From positions 40,524 to 104,523 of the forward strand of contig JAURVB010003418.1 in NCBI GenBank assembly GCA_033002965.1: a stretch of 64,000 nucleotides of DNA. The letters run 5' to 3'. This document shows, piece after piece, positions 24,181-37,125 of this stretch (position 1 is its first letter; every line of letters starts with the position of its first letter). The translations under genes were made by a program, and so were the position numbers. This stretch comes from Piper betle. Its lineage: Eukaryota; Streptophyta; Magnoliopsida; Piperales; Piperaceae. Below the pieces are notes generated by a model, which saw only the letters and a list, made by a program, of their open reading frames with translations, was not told the DNA's origin and ran no database searches.

Positions 24181-27047
24181 TGTAACACCCCGTTTCGGCT
24201 CACCCGTGAACCGACCTGGAAATGTCACCGGCGACCGAACCGTTCGCTAATCTACTGGGTTTGGTTAAGCCGACCCGGATCTGCCCTCAGTGTCTCAAGA
24301 TGGAGATGCAAACATGAAATGCATGGATGGGATGCGTGGGTTCTAACGTAGTCCGACATGCATGCTATGATGTGCAAGTAAAACAAAACCATGCAACGAC
24401 AAGAACTTTTTAATTAAAAATTATCCACAACAAGGGTATATAAATATTTTATCAAAATACGATAAAATATGATAATCTATCGTAGCATTCATCATTATCT
24501 CTTTCATTTCAATTGAACTGAGCCTGAACTCCAAACTCACTACTCATTCACATTTATCCATTCATTTCATATCAAGCAATTTATCTAAACAAACACATCA
24601 AAATTATCATTCACGTAGCAATAACACATCGTCATTATAGATGACACGTGGCAGGTACATGTGTGCGCGGTTCCGTGCTGCTCCTCCGCAGTCCCGACAG
24701 CTTTCATCCCTCGCATTTCTCACCTACATATATATAGAAAAACTGTCAGTAACGAGTGTTACCGGCCCAGAAAATAACTAATATCAATCTGGCACAGGAG
24801 AGCAAACTCTCCTGTTGAATGAAAACCATATACTTCCTCAAGAACTCTCATCAGGGCACATACGGGAGCTGTCGCCCTCGGGTCGACGGCGTCCCCCTAT
24901 CTTTCACATTCTCATACCTCGGCCATTTCTCTATCGCTTCTCGCATCAAATCTCATTCCTTTCCGCCCTCTGCACCTTCCATATTACTCCTGGCCTTGAG
25001 CACGAAGGCTGAGTACTCTCAGGCAGTCGCCTTCAGTACCCTTTGAAACCACAAGTCTAGACATGCGCTGCAATGCAGTACCCGTGAACCTCCACACTTC
25101 TCCGGGTTTGAGGAACTCAAAGGTGGAGTTATCAGGATCCCTCGGGAATGAAACGGCTTGTACACCATTCCAGAGCCCACTATCGACTTACACGTGCCCG
25201 CTCGCGTAGCACGGTAGTCGGATTTCCCTCATTCAATCTCTCACTGAAAACGCGAAAACTATACATATATATAGGTCTGGGTTGGGATTTATACAATAGG
25301 CCCGAAGGCAACGTGAGCTGGATCTGAAGTTCGAAAACAAACTCGAGGGATCTCATCTTCGAGGGTTATTAATCCGAAAAACTATTGGCTAAATGGCCCG
25401 AGTTAAGTGGGATCCGATAAATCGCCACTTAACTCGTCCTGCACATGATAAATCAAATACACAATAGAATAGCGTAAAAACAGAGAACGAGTCCTAAACG
25501 GACTTGGTAGAAGCTCCAAACGGGTCCACGCGCCTAGGCGGTGAGCTCCTACACCGTACCTACACAATCAAGCTAAAAACTAACGCCCGCATGATGAATC
25601 ACACATCCTATAGCATGCACACACAATCAACACAATCACGCATCAATCAACACACATCAACCTATATCAATTCTAGCAAGTCTACTTAGGCTAGTTTGCA
25701 TTAGATCATGATCATTACCTAGTTACCCTAATTAGTTTCTTAGCCTCCATTTTTAACACTACTCAATCAAAGAAATTTCATATTTTATCCTTAATCAAAT
25801 CTACATTTATATATATTATTATAACACACAATTCACCAATCCTAGAATGCAATTCTAATAATCAATACTTTCAAATAATTAAGTTAAAATAAATTATACC
25901 TCGCGTCGTCGAAAATCGGCGACGGCTAGGGTTTCCGTTTCGTGGCTCGAAACTCGAATTCGGCACCTAGCGGCGTCCGAAGTCCAATCAGATTGGACTG
26001 GGTGCATTCGGCGGATGATCCGGCGAATCTCCCACGAATCCAATTTTCTAGCGGTTTCGGCGGTTTTCCGGCGAGTGTCGGCAATTTTTCGGCGGATTCC
26101 GGTGGTTTTCCGTCAATGATTCGGGACGGGGCAATCAGGGGGTCTATCGGCACCAGCTCGATGAGCTTGGTCCAATGGTGGTGTCAAACAAAGCAGCCGG
26201 GGTGGCGATGGCCGTCGGCGGCTGCGTCGAAAATGGGTGGCGGCGGCGGCGTGCTCCGATCGGGGCTGCGGCTGGCCTCGACGGCAGTCGGGATGATGGG
26301 GAAAACGTCGGCGATGGCGAGAGGGTGGTCATCGGGTTCACAGCGGCGGCGGAGCAGGCCGGACGGCGGTGAATCGACGAGGGAGTGCGTCGCGCCTTGT
26401 GGGGCGATTCCGGCGTCGTGGCGGCGAGACGGTGGCCGGGGTGGGTCGTGGCGGCACGACGACTGCACGGCGGGGCAGGGCGGCGTTGATCGGCGGCTGT
26501 ACGACGTCGACGGCGGCGGCGACGAGCACGAGGGGCGGTGGCGGCTAGGGTTTTGGAAGGGGGAAGTGTCGGGAATGGAGAAAATATACTCCAGTGGCAG
26601 TTTCGTAATTAAGTATTGACTCGATTCCTACTCGAGTCAAAATAATAACTAGTTCGTAATAAATTCTATAAAAAATCTAGAAAAATATGGAAAAATTCCA
26701 TAAAATAAAACAAACACAACAACATCCAAATGGCATGCTCTATAACTAATAACCCACCCGAATATAATCCAACGCGCCCCAATGCGTCATTTGGCCTAAA
26801 ACTATTTCTACGATCAAACATATAAAAAGAAAAAAATACTGCATACTTTCATATATTCTAATAACTCATATCTCACCATCTTCTCGACGTTATCATCATA
26901 TATTTAGGTACACCTGACTCTCATCGCTCATAACTCACGGCTGGCCTCAACTCAGCACACGGTTCATGAAACTGACTCGACTCGAACCAACGGTCTAACA
27001 GACTGGTTCAGTAACGTAAAACCCTGACTCGAGTCACGGGTTTTACA
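24181..27047 (-). mobile_element. Solo LTR, family A (copy A2), complete
   Basis: 2,867 bp from TGTAACACCCC to GGTTTTACA, flanked on both sides by GACCA (24,176-24,180 and 27,048-27,052), a perfect target duplication inside the 88-bp array. There is no interior, so the element was removed by LTR-LTR recombination. Sense is minus: on that strand it starts TGTAAAACCC. It is the best-preserved A LTR here. A GC-rich part (25,910-26,560) probably holds the transcription start region. The module TTACTGACAG...TATGTAG-GTGAG lies at 24,722-24,765 (minus). A 225-codon plus-strand frame at 25,942-26,619 is antisense to the LTR and is not called as a gene. Confidence 0.93.
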
Positions 27048-27634
27048 GACCATGATTAATCTCAAAATGAATTGGGAGACCACCTAATCTCAGAATGAGC
27101 TGGGAGATGATTTCTAATCTCAGAATGAGCTGGGAGATGACTTTTACTAATTTCAGAATGACCTGAGAGACAAATTACCAATCTCAGAATGACCTGAGAG
27201 ATAATTACTAAAGACTTGTGTAATAATAATAATAAAAATGAGTGAAATGTTAATAGGGATTATATTGACTTGTTTCATTTAATTATGCGGCTTAGTAGTT
27301 TTATCACTAACACGGAATTGCCTCCACAGGTGAGCAACATTGGACTAAAGAATAAAAGTATGGTTGGTGGTTCTTTTACCAACGTAGGTATGGTGAATCG
27401 ATAATAAAAATTGGACTTCCTTATTACTCTCTTGTGTTATAAATGTGGCTATGGGAAATAGTCCGAGACTGTGGGACAGTTATTTTATATTTTAGAGAAC
27501 ATGATTTATTGTTATGATTTATATTATATGTTACGAGTCTTATTTGCTGTATTTAAATTCATGTTCTAGAATGCTACATTTACATTTACTATATTTTTAA
27601 GTAACACCCGATCTGGTTCGGGCGGGTCGTTACA

Positions 27635-29895
27635 CAGTTGGGGGGAGTCTTATATACTTGGATGAGTACAACTCTTTGTCTAAACTAGGCGAGCTCACTT
27701 TGCGTATTCTATGAAATGAAAAGGAAACCCTAATCATTTTCCATCTAAGATGGCATGCAAAATGAGGCAAAACTTTCACACACGCATAGACAACTCTCAT
27801 AGACTTAATTTTTTAATTAAATTGTTTAATTGCTTTATTACCTCATTAGGTAACTTAATTAAGGTTTGGGGGATTTTTGGTGTAATTAGTAATAATCACT
27901 CTAATTACCCAACCTTAATTAACCGAACGGGTTTAATTTGACGTTTTTCGGATGGGCGATATCCAAATGAGCTGAAATTGTAAATGGTGGGCCTTGACAT
28001 TCTAAAGGTCAAATAAAAAAATTTCCAAGTTATGTTTCATGGTTCAACATGAGAAATTATGCCCACTAAGGTTGCACTAAGGTGATGGGAAAAGTGTTCC
28101 CGAGCTACGCACCAAATTTCATAAGGCTTGTTAATGGGCTTCAAACTCCAAGTGAGATTAGGTAAAATTGGAAAGTTAGATAACATCGTCAGCTTTGATC
28201 CTCTAAACCTAAGGTCTAGGCAAACTTTGTGGATATTTTACCACCAAATCTAGGGTTTAGGATTTGGCAACTAGAGCTAGGGAACTAGGGTATCACATTG
28301 CATTCCCATGTGTCCAAATTAATTAACTACGAAATGATTTTGAACTCAGCTTAAACTTAATGAGATTTAAGTTGACACTTTGTAGGTCCTTATGTAATTT
28401 TTATAGGTTTCATAGAGTCTTGTAACAAGCTTAACAAGGAGCACAATCGTAGAGCATGACATAGTACTGCAATCACACAATATGCATATTCTGGTTTTAG
28501 GAGTTTTTTCCAAGTTCTTAATGATGTTCATTTAGCTTGATAATTTATCATTTGTTAGCTAACATACAGGCCTAGATGCATGCAAAATCTTGTAGCAAGA
28601 TAAAGCATAAAACAAGGTGTAAAAATTAGGGAGAAGGGTAGCTAAATTATCATAACTGTGAAAACTGCCATTTTTTACTAAGTTTGGCACCCACACATGT
28701 TCAACATGACTTAAACACAAGAAACCTGCTAATTGAAACTTTTAGATCTACAAGAAAGGAGCAGTATGCAATAGCTGTAAGAATGCAAAAGAAAAGCATC
28801 TACAATATGAGATATGCTAGATCTACTAAATCAGTGCATTACACACACATAACTGAGGTGCAAAAATCAAAACTATTTATTTTCGCCTTATAAAATCATG
28901 AAACCAAGACCAAATGACTCCCAAAGGACAAATATGCATGCAAAAATATTAAAAAATACAAACATGAAAAAATAGCAGCCAAATAGAGACACAAACGTTA
29001 GGAAAGAGGAGAAAGGTAAGACCTTTACCTCACGCACAAGGGGCTAGGAGGAGGACTCTTGAGGCTTCCTGCCCCAAGACCTACCACTCTTAGGGCCAGC
29101 TTTGAGAGGGTTAGGAGAAAACCTAGAAAGGTTGTGGGTGGTGCGGAGATGAAGGGAAGATAGGAAAGGTCGGAGAGGAAGACCTAAAAAAGGAAAGGAG
29201 CAGAAATAGGGGAACTATTTATAGACAATTTGCAGACACCAACACAAAGTGTTGGTAGGGTGCCTTTGCATTGGCCTCTAGCAAGCTGGACCACGAAAAG
29301 TGAGGGTTCAGAGCATGTGGGTCAGAGGTGAACTGAACTGCACCCAATGAGTCACAGGGTTGGGTGCAATGGCATTGTCAGGGTGCCTTTGCGCTGACTA
29401 AAAAGGAAGGAAAGCCATAATTTGGGTGCAAGAGCGCTGGTAGGGCTCCTTTGCATCCAAAGAAAGGCTGGAAATAAACCCTAAGGCTTAGTGTTGGTAG
29501 GGCCACCTTTGCACTGCACTGTTTGCACCCACTTAAGATTTTCACCCTAAGGCTACCCGAGATGACCTCGGGAACCATGCTGTGAGTCCCGCAGGGGCTA
29601 TGATAGACCATAAGGGGTCCCAAACACACGACAAATAATTTAGACATGCGAGGGGCATGATCCTAAACCTAACTAGACTTGACTTAAATAAAAACAGAAA
29701 ATAAGAGTTTGGATGATGTAGTGTCCAACTGGGTGGCATAAAGGACAAGGAGAGACTAGGGTCGTGGCTCGTTTATAGCATACCATATATAAACATAGAC
29801 ATATGTACACAAAAAAAGGGCCCGACAAAGCATCATGATCTAGGTCAAAATCAACCTGACACTAAAACCATCGAGTGAAAAGCCTAGGTTTTACA
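27635..29895 (-). mobile_element. Right piece of interrupted D-type LTR (D2)
   Basis: Matches the complete D LTR from about 15,620 onward ('aaatgaggcaaa', 'cattaggtaactt.aattaag', the 'aactagagctaggg' block, GAGTGAAAAGCCT) and ends GGTTTTACA at 29,895 like D1. With 19,215-19,656 it forms one LTR split by element E. The flank is CACAT; no matching left target copy was found. Confidence 0.65.
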
Positions 29896-31939
29896 CACAT
29901 GATGGGTGAATAAGTACCTTATCATGGGTGTGCATGCAAATACCATAACCTCCAACTCGCACGGGATAACTCTAATATGTTCATATGTGGAATAAACTAT
30001 CCAATAGTAGCAGACACAGATAAGGTGGAGTCAAACTATGAACCTATTAGTGGCTAGTGTTTTTGATATGCCTTAGACCGTCATAGAGTCTGTTAACCCT
30101 CAATGTATTTATACTCCACAACTCTTATCCATGTTATGCCCTACATATAGTACATATTCGGATGCACCTTAGATATAGTTTAAATAGTCTCCCTTTCACA
30201 TTCGTATATTCCTTGTCAATAGAAATATGCTTTCCTAACATGCCCTGTATGGCGAATCACTCGTGGCAACATGTGAAAGTAGCAAACATTTCTATATGAT
30301 GAGGATATAAATGGATTGAAATTAGTAAGGGCAAATATTTGAAGCTTTATTTTTAGTTAATTAATATTTTATTATATATGCTTAATTTTGGTGTTTCAAT
30401 GCAGAAAAAGATGAATAAATTAAGCTTTGGAGTTGATTGGTCATGATACTTGGCTCCACCCAATGGCTACAATTCATGGTGTTCAATGGAGTCGAACAGT
30501 TGGAAACTTGAAGGGACATTATAATTAATTAGACTACATCGATTTGTGAACACCCTCTTCGAATTCTTGTATCTCCACTTCTATATAAAGGGGTGGTCAT
30601 TTGTTGTTGATCATATCTCAACTCTTGGTTTAGGAGTTTAGTAATAGAAGTAGTTCTAGTTTTTGTAATCCTTTTCTTTTCATAATAAAAACTAGTTTCT
30701 TTTTTATATTATTTTCTATTTTTATTATGGAGTAATATTTTATTTCGTTCTAGAGAAGAATGGAACTTAACATGATTTAATTGAATTTATTTTAAGCTTT
30801 TACTCTTTTATTCAATCGGAATTGTTTGAATTATCATATTCTTAATGCTAAGAATAGATTGATCACCTATTTCTTAGATCACGAGGTTTAATTAGATTTC
30901 GGGAGAAATTAATTAGATTAGTCATTGGTAATTCATCATACGACGAGTCTTCTGACTTGTTTGTCGTTGTGGTCGGAAGATACACAACACCGTATGCGAT
31001 TGTAAGGCAATTCTTAATGCATTATTTTGTTAATTAATCAATTATCACCGGGAGGTAGAAATTGAGGCAAAATAATAGAAGCATGAAGGAGCGGGAGCCA
31101 CCATGTCATATAATTATCCTAGATCGACAATCCGAGGGAATAAAAGATAAGAGTAAGATTTGATGAAGATTAAATTAATGTTAAGGGAAATTCGACTCTA
31201 GAACGAGTTTTATAATTTTAACTCCGCTTTTTATTTAAGTTATTATTTAGATTTCTTTAAGTCAATTATTTCTGTTTTGTTATTAATTTTATTTTCTTTA
31301 ATTAATTTAAGGAAATTCATCTCTCTGTGGGAACGATACTCTAATTTATCATCATACTACTTGTTTCGACCGTGTATACTTGCTTGTTATTGAAAATAGT
31401 CTAACACTTACTTTAGAGGACTCCCACAACAAGGAAGCATGGATCATTCTTGTGTTACCTACATTGGTCGACTTGCCCATGTGGTATGAATCCAAACTAT
31501 GGTAGAAAACCTATCATATAGATCATATATCATTATCAAAGTCATTATCAAAGCCACCACAGAGATTTGGGTCCAACAGTCACTTCCCAACAATTGACTT
31601 GAAATAATAGATATGAACACCTAAGCCTATAAAACACATGAATGCGCATGTCTAATCTCATATCTGGCTTGAATGGGTAAGGAAACATATTTCCTTCTAT
31701 CATTTACACGAAAATAATCTCATCTTGACTAATATCAAGGCAACATACAATTTATCAATAAAAATGTAGAATTGTCTCCTCTCTAAGTTACATAAATCTA
31801 AGAGAAGAATGCTCATACAAGCCATTCTCTCCCATATACATACTTAACATGTTAGAATTTGCAACATATAAACATCAGAAATCAATAATAAAAAAATTGA
31901 ATAGCTATTGATTGTTTGTTTATATTTCAAAGTCCAACA
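29896..31939 (-). mobile_element. 3' LTR region of a copia element, interrupted
   Basis: On the minus strand TGTTGGACTTTG (31,939 downward) follows a TTGTAAGAGAT purine tract, the usual start of a copia 3' LTR after the pol end at about 31,955. The LTR continues leftward to the D2 edge at 29,896 with a solo LTR inserted at 30,306-31,415. Its far end is not seen, presumably because D2 inserted into it. Confidence 0.6.
30306..31415 (+). mobile_element. Solo LTR inserted in copia LTR
   Basis: A 1,110-bp segment bounded by a perfect GAGGA duplication (30,301-30,305 and 31,416-31,420). Ends are TATAAATGG and ACTTTA, as if TG and CA had both decayed to TA. It contains CTATATAAAGG (TATA box, about 30,581), an AATAAA signal (about 30,701) and near its end TCTCTGTGGGAACGATACTC, a phrase typical of Tat/Athila-type gypsy LTR ends. 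No coding capacity. Confidence 0.65.
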
Positions 31940-31954
31940 ATCTCTTACAAAAAA

Positions 31955-32177
31955 CCTAATCCCATTGTCTTAACATGAGATTTGATCACATCTTGGTCTA
32001 TTTGTTTTGTAAGTGGGTGAGCCATCATTTGATGTGTGTTCAGATACTATTAGATGACTCCATCTTGTGAATGGATTCCTTCACATAGTTGTACTTGATG
32101 TCAATATGCTTGGTTTAACGATGATATTCATGATCTTTTGTATAAGCAATAGATGCTTGATTATCACAATGTATTCT
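31955..32177 (-). pseudogene. Copia RNase H 3' end, truncated by element A
   Basis: Minus-strand reading gives IRIHCDNQASIAYTKDHEYH, then TKHIDIKYNYVKESIHKME, then after a frame change THQMMAHPLTKQIDQDVIKS and HVKTMGLG: the conserved C-terminal order of Ty1/copia RNase H. Stops (after DHEYHR and elsewhere) break the frame. Upstream coding sequence is removed exactly where LTR-A3 starts (32,178), so element A inserted into this copia gene. I could not find the other copia half to the right. Confidence 0.88.
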
Positions 32178-34643
32178 TATAACACCCCATTTCGGCTCCC
32201 CGTGAACTGAACCGAAAATGTCACTGGCGACCGAACCGTTCGCTAATCTACTAGATTCGGTTAAGCCGACTCGGATCTGCCCTCGACGTCTTAAGATGGA
32301 GATGTGACATGCAAAACATGGATGGAACAATTGGATTATAATGCAGTCCTACATGCATGCCATGGCGTGCAAGCAAAAACAGGACAAAACAATAAATGAG
32401 AAATCAAAAGAAAATATCTATTTATATAGAAAAATGGACATAGTTTCCCCTAAAAGTGCAATAAGGACTAACTTGTCCACAATAGGAATATATAATATTC
32501 TATCAAAATAATATAAAACATGACAATCTATCATGACATTCAGTCATTATCACAATTGTTTTCATCCAAGCCAGGTCTGAACTCCAAAGCTCCCTGTTCA
32601 TTCACATTTATCTATTCGTTTCATAGGCAGTTTATCAAGACATAATACAACATGACTATCATCATTCACATAACATGCAACACCATCATTATACATTACA
32701 CACAGCAGGTACATGTGTGCGCTGTTCAGAGCTGCTCCTCGCATTCCCGACAGTGCTCATCCTTTGTAGTTCTCACCTACATAAACATAGAAAACCGTCA
32801 GTAACGAGTATTACCTGTCTAGAAAATAATTAATATCAATTTGACATAGGAGAGTTAACCCTCTTGTTGAATAAAAATCTCATATACTTCCTCAATAACT
32901 CTCACAAGGGCAATAATGGGAGCAATTGCCCTTTGACGGCAGCATCCCATTTCCATATCTTTCTCTTTCCATAACATTCTCTTTCCTTGGCCATTTAAAC
33001 TATCCCTTTAGTGCGAGAAAATCATTCTCTTTCATCTCAGCCCTCTACATCGTCCGTATTACTCCTGGCCTTGAGTACAAGAGTCTGAGTACTCTTAGAC
33101 ATGCGTCTTCAATACCCTTTTATGCCACAAGTCTAGACATGCGCTACACAACAGTTCCCGTAAACCTCCACACCTCGACAGGTTTGAGGAACTCAAAGGT
33201 GGAGTTGTCAAGATCCTGCAGGAATGGAGTGGATGCTCACCAGTTCCAAACCTGCTAATGATTAGCATGTGCCCGCTCGCATAGCATAGTCGTCGAATTT
33301 CCCTCATACCATCTCTCACTGAAAATGCAAAAACTACATTTATATAGGTCTGGGTAGGAATTTATATAATATGCCCGAAGGCATCATGAGCTGGATCTGA
33401 GTTTCGAAAACAAACTTGAGAGATCTCATCCTCGAGGGTTGTTAATTCAAAAATAACGATGCGACTAAATGGCCTGTGTGGAGTGGGATACAATAAATCC
33501 ACCACTCGACACGTCCTCTTTCCTGTTATAAAGCAAAACACGATAGGAGTATAGAGATAAAACTAGAAGCGAGTCCTAAACAGACCTGGTAGAAGCTCCA
33601 ATCGTGGTTGCTTGTGCCTATGCGGTAAGCTCCTACTCCGTACCTACACATCAAATCTAAAAGCTAATGCCCGCTAACTGAATGATGCATCAAACTCATC
33701 ATGATCAACACACTCACAATGCAAACAACATCCATCAACAGTCAAACAATTATCAGTGTAGAAATAACTCTAACTCATCCTATTCATACCAATTTTATTA
33801 TATTTTCTAAGTTATGTTGTAGTTAGTTAGCATGCTCAGATTTACTTTACTTAATTAGATCACTAATAGTCATTCACTATCAATCAAATCATGCAAATCA
33901 TCACTTCAACTATAATGAGGAGAAGGCATCAGACGTCACGGTAGTGGCAAAAGCGGCACGGACAGGGGTGGAATCATGTTGGGAGCAGCAGCACAACTGT
34001 GGGCAATTCCGGCATCGTGGCGGCCAGACTGGTGGCAAGGGTTGGTTGGGGAGTCATGACGACGGCAAGGTGGGGCGGGGCGGCATCGATCGGCGGTGGG
34101 ATGGCAACAAAGGCCGCGGGAGATGGCGACATACACAGTGCAGCAACGAGGATTTGGGGTGAGGAAGTGTCGGGAGGGAGAAGAAATACTTCGGTAGTAA
34201 ACTCATGAATAAGTATTGACTCGATTCGTACTCGAGTCAAAATAATAACTAGTTCATAGTAAATCTTAAAAAATCCAAAAAATATGGAAAAATCCCGTTA
34301 AATATATTACACACCATAACAATACAATGACATGCTCTATAACTAATAACCTACCCAAATTGCCCTACAACACGTCCTAATGCTCTATTTGGCATAAAAT
34401 TATTACTACGATCAAATACATAAAAAGAAAAATACGCATACTTTCATATATTCTGATAACTCATTTCTCACCATCTTTTTACGTTATCATTGTATATTCA
34501 GGTACACTTGACCCTCATCACTCATAACTCATGGCTGGCCTCGACTCAGACACGCTATTCATGAAACTGACTTGACGTCTAACCAATAATTAAACCAACT
34601 GGTTTGCTGTAGTAAAGCTCTGACTCAAGTCACAAGTTCTACA
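32178..34643 (-). repeat. 3' LTR of element A (copy A3)
   Basis: 2,466 bp, TATAACACCCC (first G decayed to A) to GTTCTACA. Differences from A4 are mainly C/T and G/A. Splice-like module at 32,775-32,812. The GC-rich leader-like part is at 33,920-34,160. Confidence 0.88.
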
Positions 34644-34656
34644 ACCTTCCCTCATT
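34644..34656 (-). other. Polypurine tract of element A
   Basis: On the minus strand AATGAGGGAAGGT precedes the 3' LTR start TGTAGAAC, after TTTTGAGGACAAAATTTTC. Confidence 0.8.
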
Positions 34657-34739
34657 AGAAAATTTTGTCCTCAAAATTTTAACCAAAAGTTTGAAACTCA
34701 TCCATAATCTGAAGAAAAATAATCTCTAGTAAAGTACAT

Positions 34740-36060
34740 TGTTGTGAAGCTAGTTGCTTGAATATCTCCAAGTATTGCTTCTTCATCTCATCCTTGCATT
34801 CCTATGTAGATTCTTCAACTCCTCTTCGAGTCCACTGCACTCGCACTAGGGGGACTTCTTTCTTTCGTAGAATCTTCACTCTGCAATCCACAATCTGAAT
34901 TGCATCTTCAGGATACGACAGGATGGTACTTCTTCAGCATGAGAGTTGTTTGGATGGTACTTCTTCAGCATCGACACATGGAACACATCATACACAGCTG
35001 AATAGTGAGGCGGCAATGCTAGCATGTATGCCTTGGTCCAATGCGCATCAATCACGTCAAATGGTCCAATATATCTCGGATTGAGTTTCCCTCGCGTCCC
35101 AAATCTCGTGTTTCCCTTAGTCGGAAAGACCTTTATGAGAACGTGATGTCCTAACATGAAATGAACCTCACGTCTATGCTGATTGGCATAACTTTTCTGT
35201 CTGTCTTGAGCTACTCTGATTCTCCTCCTGATCCACATCACCACTTCCTATGTCTGTTGGATCATCTCTGGCCCAACTACTACTGGCTCGCTGCCCTATA
35301 CCCAACACACTAGGGATCGACATGGTCTGCTATATAGTGCTTCGTATAGTGCCATCCCTAGCATACCCTGATAACTGTTGTTGTAGGAGAACTCCACTAG
35401 AGGTAGGTGCTCTTCCCAACTTCCTTTGAAATCCAAAATGCATGCACGGAGTAAATCCTCTAGATCTGTATGGTCCTCTCAGTCTGCCCATTTGTCTATG
35501 GGTGGAAGGTAGTGCTGAATCTCGGTTCAAGTACCCAAAGCTGCTTGGAAAGCCTTCCAAAATCAAGACGTGAACCTTGAATCCTTGTCTAATATGATCT
35601 CCCGGTGGTACTCCAAGTAGCCTGACTATCTGGTCTCTGTACAGCATGGCCAAAGCAGTTAGTAGGTAATCCATCCTAATTGGTATGAAATGTGTGCTCT
35701 TCGTGAGTCGATTTGCTGTGACCCATATTGCATCCTTTTGTTGGCGAATCCTAGGTAAACTAACTACAAAGTCATACACTTTGCTCTCCCACTTCCACTC
35801 TGGCGCTTCCAATGGTTGTAGCATTCCACTTGGATGTATGTCCTCGATTTTCACTTGCTGGCACACCAAACATCTAGCAAATGTGTCATATACCTCTTCA
35901 TTCCTGCCAACAATATGTTCATCAGACATCGTGGTACATCTTCACTCTATCTGGGTGCACTGAGCATCTCTACATGTGAGCTTTGTGAAGAATTGTACAT
36001 CAAAGTCTAGGACACTTTGAAACATTTGGCACAAAAGTCGACTTCTAAGTCTAACTAACC
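34740..36060 (-). pseudogene. Integrase of element A, broken
   Basis: From the right: zinc-finger-like RCLVCQQVK, core start WKWESKVYDFVVSLPR, DAIWVTANRLTKSTHFIPIR, IVRLLGVP, then frameshifts through the D/E part of the core. A second open piece (35,244-34,876) has RVAQDRQKSYANQHRREVHF, NPRYIGPFDVI (GPF/Y module) and VYDVFHVSMLKKYHP. It ends with ILRKKEVPLVRVQWTRRGVE and ECKDEMKKQY, the chromodomain-like tail of plant chromoviruses. Stops at several places abolish function. Confidence 0.9.
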
Positions 36061-36379
36061 CATCTGCATCTTTGGTCAATCCCACATGTGTTCCCTGTTT
36101 GCCCCATTGCCTCAACTATGGGTCTGCTTCCTACGCAATCTTGATTTGCTCAAGTACACTCGGCTGAATGGTTAATCGCGCCATCATTCCAACCAATTGT
36201 CTCTGGCATGTATTGAACTAAGTCGCTGACACTGATGCTAATCATGCAGAGTACGAAACTCCTGGCCTCCTACTCAATGCATTTGCTACCACATTTGTTT
36301 TGCTCTCATGGTATGCTGTGTCAATCTCGTAATCTGTTAACATCTCTAACCATCTTCTATGTCTGTTGCTCAAATCCTT

Positions 36380-36620
36380 CTATGTGAAGATGTATTTTAG
36401 ACTTTGGTGATTAGTCAAAAGTCTAAAAGACGTTCCATACAAGTAGTGCCTCCATATTCTAAGTGTGAATATGACTGCTACAAGTTCCAGGTCATGTGTA
36501 GGGTAGTTACGCTCATGCACCTTGAACTTGAGAGATGCATAAGCTATAACCTTACCTTCTACATCAAAACACAACCTAAGCCAATCCCTTAGGCATCTGT
36601 GTAAACTACAAAATCCTTGT
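36380..36620 (-). pseudogene. RNase H of element A
   Basis: EGKVIAYASLKFKVHERNYP, THDLELVAVIFTLRIWRHYL and NHQSLKYIFT are the standard gypsy RNase H blocks. A stop interrupts the N-terminal side. Confidence 0.9.
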
Positions 36621-36721
36621 GTCCCTTAGGCAATGTGAGGATAGGCGCTAAAGTCAATCTCTCCGTCAGCGTCCTAAAACTCCTCTCACACTCGTCTATT
36701 CATCTGAACCGTTCTTCCTTC

Positions 36722-37125
36722 CTAGTCATCCGTGTAAGAGGTGCTGGAAGAGAAATCCTGAATAAACCATCTATAATATCCAGTTAGGCCTAGGAAACTC
36801 TGAACCTCTATAGGTGTCTTCGGCTGTTCCCATTGCACTATTGCTTCTATCTTGGCTGGATCTACTGAAATGCCTAATGCTAAGATGATATGGCCAAGAA
36901 AGTGCACTTCTGACAACCAAAAATTACGCTTCAAAAACTTCCAGTACAATCTATGCTCTCTCAGTGTCTGCAACACCATCCTCAGATGATGCTCATGCTC
37001 TTCCTTGGATGATGAATATACCAGTATGTCATCCACGAAGACGATCACAAATTAGTCCAGGTATGGACTGAACACTATGTTCATCAAGTCCATAAATGCT
37101 GTTGGGGCATTGGTCAATTCAAAAG
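36722..37125 (-). pseudogene. Reverse transcriptase of element A, C-terminal half
   Basis: Reads ELTNAPTAFMDLMNIVFSPY, stop, then [15 protein letters not shown] (catalytic VDD box), [18 protein letters not shown] and [14 protein letters not shown]. The start of this half is joined to LTR-B: the expected preceding residues MPF lie at about 38,388, on the far side of the inserted LTR. Confidence 0.93.

Larger units (their letters stand above)
20787..27634 (+). mobile_element. 3' LTR of element E (about 4.0 kb without its insert)
   Basis: Begins TGTAAAGATCGTGAG after the purine tract and ends GGGTCGTTACA at 27,634. Removing the solo LTR at 24,181-27,047 and one target copy leaves 3,976 bp. Contents in order: an A8T9 run (20,802-20,818); a C/T-rich leader-like segment near 21,170-21,240; an A/T-rich part with (AT)n at 22,606-22,636; two ~28-bp repeat clusters; the 88-bp array; and near the end TTATCACTAACACGG...CCACAG-GTGAGC (27,301-27,335). 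It shares several blocks with LTR-B, so E and B are related families. Confidence 0.85.

Noticed and set aside
25942..26619. 225-codon plus-strand frame, the longest outside the HIPP gene
   Set aside because: It lies wholly inside solo LTR-A2, antisense to the LTR, in its GC-rich part. The matching segments of A1, A3 and A4 do not keep the frame and the composition is simple.
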